A stretch of DNA of 7,160 nt from Thiotrichaceae bacterium. Its GTDB lineage: Bacteria; Pseudomonadota; Gammaproteobacteria; SZUA-229. The DNA is taken from contig NVWZ01000003.1 of the NCBI GenBank assembly GCA_002746365.1, positions 115,090 to 122,249 of the forward strand, given 5' to 3'. The stretch's first letter is position 1. The number at the start of each line of letters is the position of its first letter. Of the stretch, positions 5,771-7,160 are shown in pieces. The position numbers and the translations under genes were made by a program. The notes below the pieces were generated by a model. The model saw only the letters and a list, made by a program, of their open reading frames with translations, was not told where the DNA came from and ran no database searches.

Positions 5771-7160
5771 ATGGGAATAGGAGTCGGACAAAACGGTGAA
5801 ATGGCTATCGTCCTGAAGGTTAAGGATGATGGCTCTGTTGTTGTTGAAAAGTTTGGCGAGAATGCCGAAGATGCTTTTGATAAGACGGGCAAAGGAGCGG
5901 ATAAGGCCGGTAAGAAATGGAAAAAGTTTTCGGCTGATGCAAAAAAATACGCCGCTATTGGATCGGCAGCGGTTGCTGTACTCGCCGGTGCGGCGATTAA
6001 GGTTGGCGCTGGTTTTGAGCAGGCGATTGCGAATGTGGCCAGTGTCGCCGGAGCAAGTGATGCGGAGCTAAAACGCTTGTCTGCAGGCGCACGCGAACAA
6101 GCCAAAGTTAGTATATTTTCTGCCACGCAGGCAGCAGAAGCACAGTATGCACTTGCCTCTGCTGGCTTTGATACAAACCAGATTCTGGCGGCACAGGCTA
6201 ACGTAATGACGCTGGCGGCTGCTACACAAGCTGACCTGGCTACTACCTCTGCCATTACTACCGCTACGCTTTCACAATTTAGTCTTAATGCGGAAGACTC
6301 CGGACGGGTGGCCAATGTATTTGCTGCAGCTATTTCTGGTAGCCAGGCAACGCTGCAGAAGCTGGGTGATGCAATGCGCTTTGTTGGCCCAGTGGCAAAT
6401 GCACTGGACCTGGATCTGGAATCAACCACTGCTGCGATCTCTTTATTATTTAATGCTGGTTTTAAAGGCGAGCAAGCCGGTACTATTTTACGAAGCAGTC
6501 TTATTTCGCTGCAGAAACCGAGCACTGATGCAGCCAGTCTGATTAAAGATATTGGGCTGGAAATTAATGATGCCAGCGGCAAGTTTATTGGCTTTGGTCC
6601 ATTGATTGAGCAGCTTGCTGACAAACAATTAACGCTGAATGAAGCAGCCACTATTTTTGGCACGGAGGCTGCGCCCGGTATGTTGGCTTTGGTTAACCAG
6701 GGGCCTGCTGCATTTGAGGCTATGAGTAAAGGTATTACGGATACCAGTAAAGCGCAGGAGCTGGCTAGCAAGCAAACCAACACGCTGACCGGTGACTATA
6801 AGTTGTGGATTTCTACACTTGAAGAGAGCGCGTTGGTTTTCTTTGATGATGTTAATCCTGCTATGCGTAGCCTGGTGCAATCGAATACTGATCTAATCGA
6901 GGCAATGGGTTTTGTTTTACCGGGCGCAGATGCTGCAGGGTTTGCGATAAAAAGTTTTAGCTCCATCGTTGTTGGTGCCAGTAAAACGGTAGAGCTTCTC
7001 GGGGTGTCACTGGGTGGAACTGCTGCTGCATTGGTTCAATTTGCTTCTGGTGATTTCAGTGATGCATCGAAGACGATCGACAGGATGTTGGATGACATGG
7101 ATGCGATCGCATTTCGTGGCGCAGACTTGATAAACAATATATGGGAAGCAAACGCTGCTA
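5771..7160 (+). CDS. Tail tape measure protein, TP901 type (3' partial)
   Basis: An ORF open to the right edge, with 463 residues visible. Tape measure proteins set tail length and help DNA entry. After a charged N-terminus (AIVLKVKDDGSVVVEKFGENA) comes a lysine-rich stretch (40-59), a hydrophobic segment YAAIGSAAVAVLAGAAIKVG (60-79), then the TP901-type phage minor tail core at about 82-350. Core landmarks are GFEQAIANVASVAGASDAEL, SATQAAEAQYALASAGFD, ATLSQFSLNAEDSGRVANVF, LQKLGDAMRFVGPVA, FKGEQAGTILRSSL and ATIFGTEAAPGM. A further hydrophobic glycine/alanine-rich stretch lies at about 396-425. The chosen ATG 5771 is 5 bases after the T stop, fitting coupled translation, though it has no clear ribosome binding site. 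ATG 5801 is an alternative in the same frame, ten codons later, preceded by GGTGA with almost no spacer and by AGGAG 17 bases away. Confidence 0.92.
   Translation, partial: MGIGVGQNGEMAIVLKVKDDGSVVVEKFGENAEDAFDKTGKGADKAGKKWKKFSADAKKYAAIGSAAVAVLAGAAIKVGAGFEQAIANVASVAGASDAELKRLSAGAREQAKVSIFSATQAAEAQYALASAGFDTNQILAAQANVMTLAAATQADLATTSAITTATLSQFSLNAEDSGRVANVFAAAISGSQATLQKLGDAMRFVGPVANALDLDLESTTAAISLLFNAGFKGEQAGTILRSSLISLQKPSTDAASLIKDIGLEINDASGKFIGFGPLIEQLADKQLTLNEAATIFGTEAAPGMLALVNQGPAAFEAMSKGITDTSKAQELASKQTNTLTGDYKLWISTLEESALVFFDDVNPAMRSLVQSNTDLIEAMGFVLPGADAAGFAIKSFSSIVVGASKTVELLGVSLGGTAAALVQFASGDFSDASKTIDRMLDDMDAIAFRGADLINNIWEANAA

Noticed and set aside
5701..6783. A 360-codon open frame on the minus strand
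   Set aside because: It is the shadow of the tape measure gene. The alanine-, serine- and leucine-rich translation and lack of domains come from codon bias in the opposite frame, while the + strand reading matches TP901 tape measure proteins from end to end.

Overview
This window is a block of virion structural genes from a tailed phage or prophage with a long non-contractile (siphovirus-type) tail. Every supported gene is on the + strand. The order is the classic one: end of head genes, head-tail connector, tail completion, tail terminator, tail tube, tail assembly chaperone pair, tape measure protein. There is no integrase, lysis, replication, tRNA or clear bacterial gene, so the sequence cannot decide between a free phage and a prophage. 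Moderate base composition, Shine-Dalgarno sites and the protein families suggest a proteobacterial, perhaps gammaproteobacterial, host; that is inference only.

Head region (1-2250): the window opens inside a prohead protease/major capsid fusion gene that runs off the left edge. A possible 40-residue ORF overlaps its end in another frame. Next comes an unrecognised small protein with a good export signal peptide, unusual in a head operon. A non-coding gap of about 100 bases with a weak hairpin and a T-run follows.

Connector and terminator region (2251-3919): three genes overlap by one to four bases (TAATG, ATGA). They encode a head-tail connector-like protein, an HK97 gp10-like tail completion protein and a tail terminator-like protein, and are probably translationally coupled.

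Tail region (3959-7160): the tail tube gene is followed by a very stable intergenic hairpin. Then comes a tail assembly chaperone gene (G) that ends in the slippery heptamer A AAA AAC directly before its TGA stop. The -1 frame is open from there into the next ORF (T), and a GC-rich palindrome begins 9 bases after the heptamer. This is a programmed -1 frameshift producing a 259-residue G-T fusion, equivalent to lambda G/GT. The TP901-type tape measure gene starts five bases later and runs off the right edge. The chaperones would coat the tape measure protein while tail tube protein polymerises around it, and the terminator and completion proteins would cap the tail for joining to the head.

The most notable points are the frameshift site with its possibly bistable downstream RNA, a cysteine-rich T domain, the signal-peptide protein in the head operon, and the hairpin after the tail tube gene. 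I see no sign of a wholly new system; this is a largely ordinary morphogenesis module with a few unexplained details.
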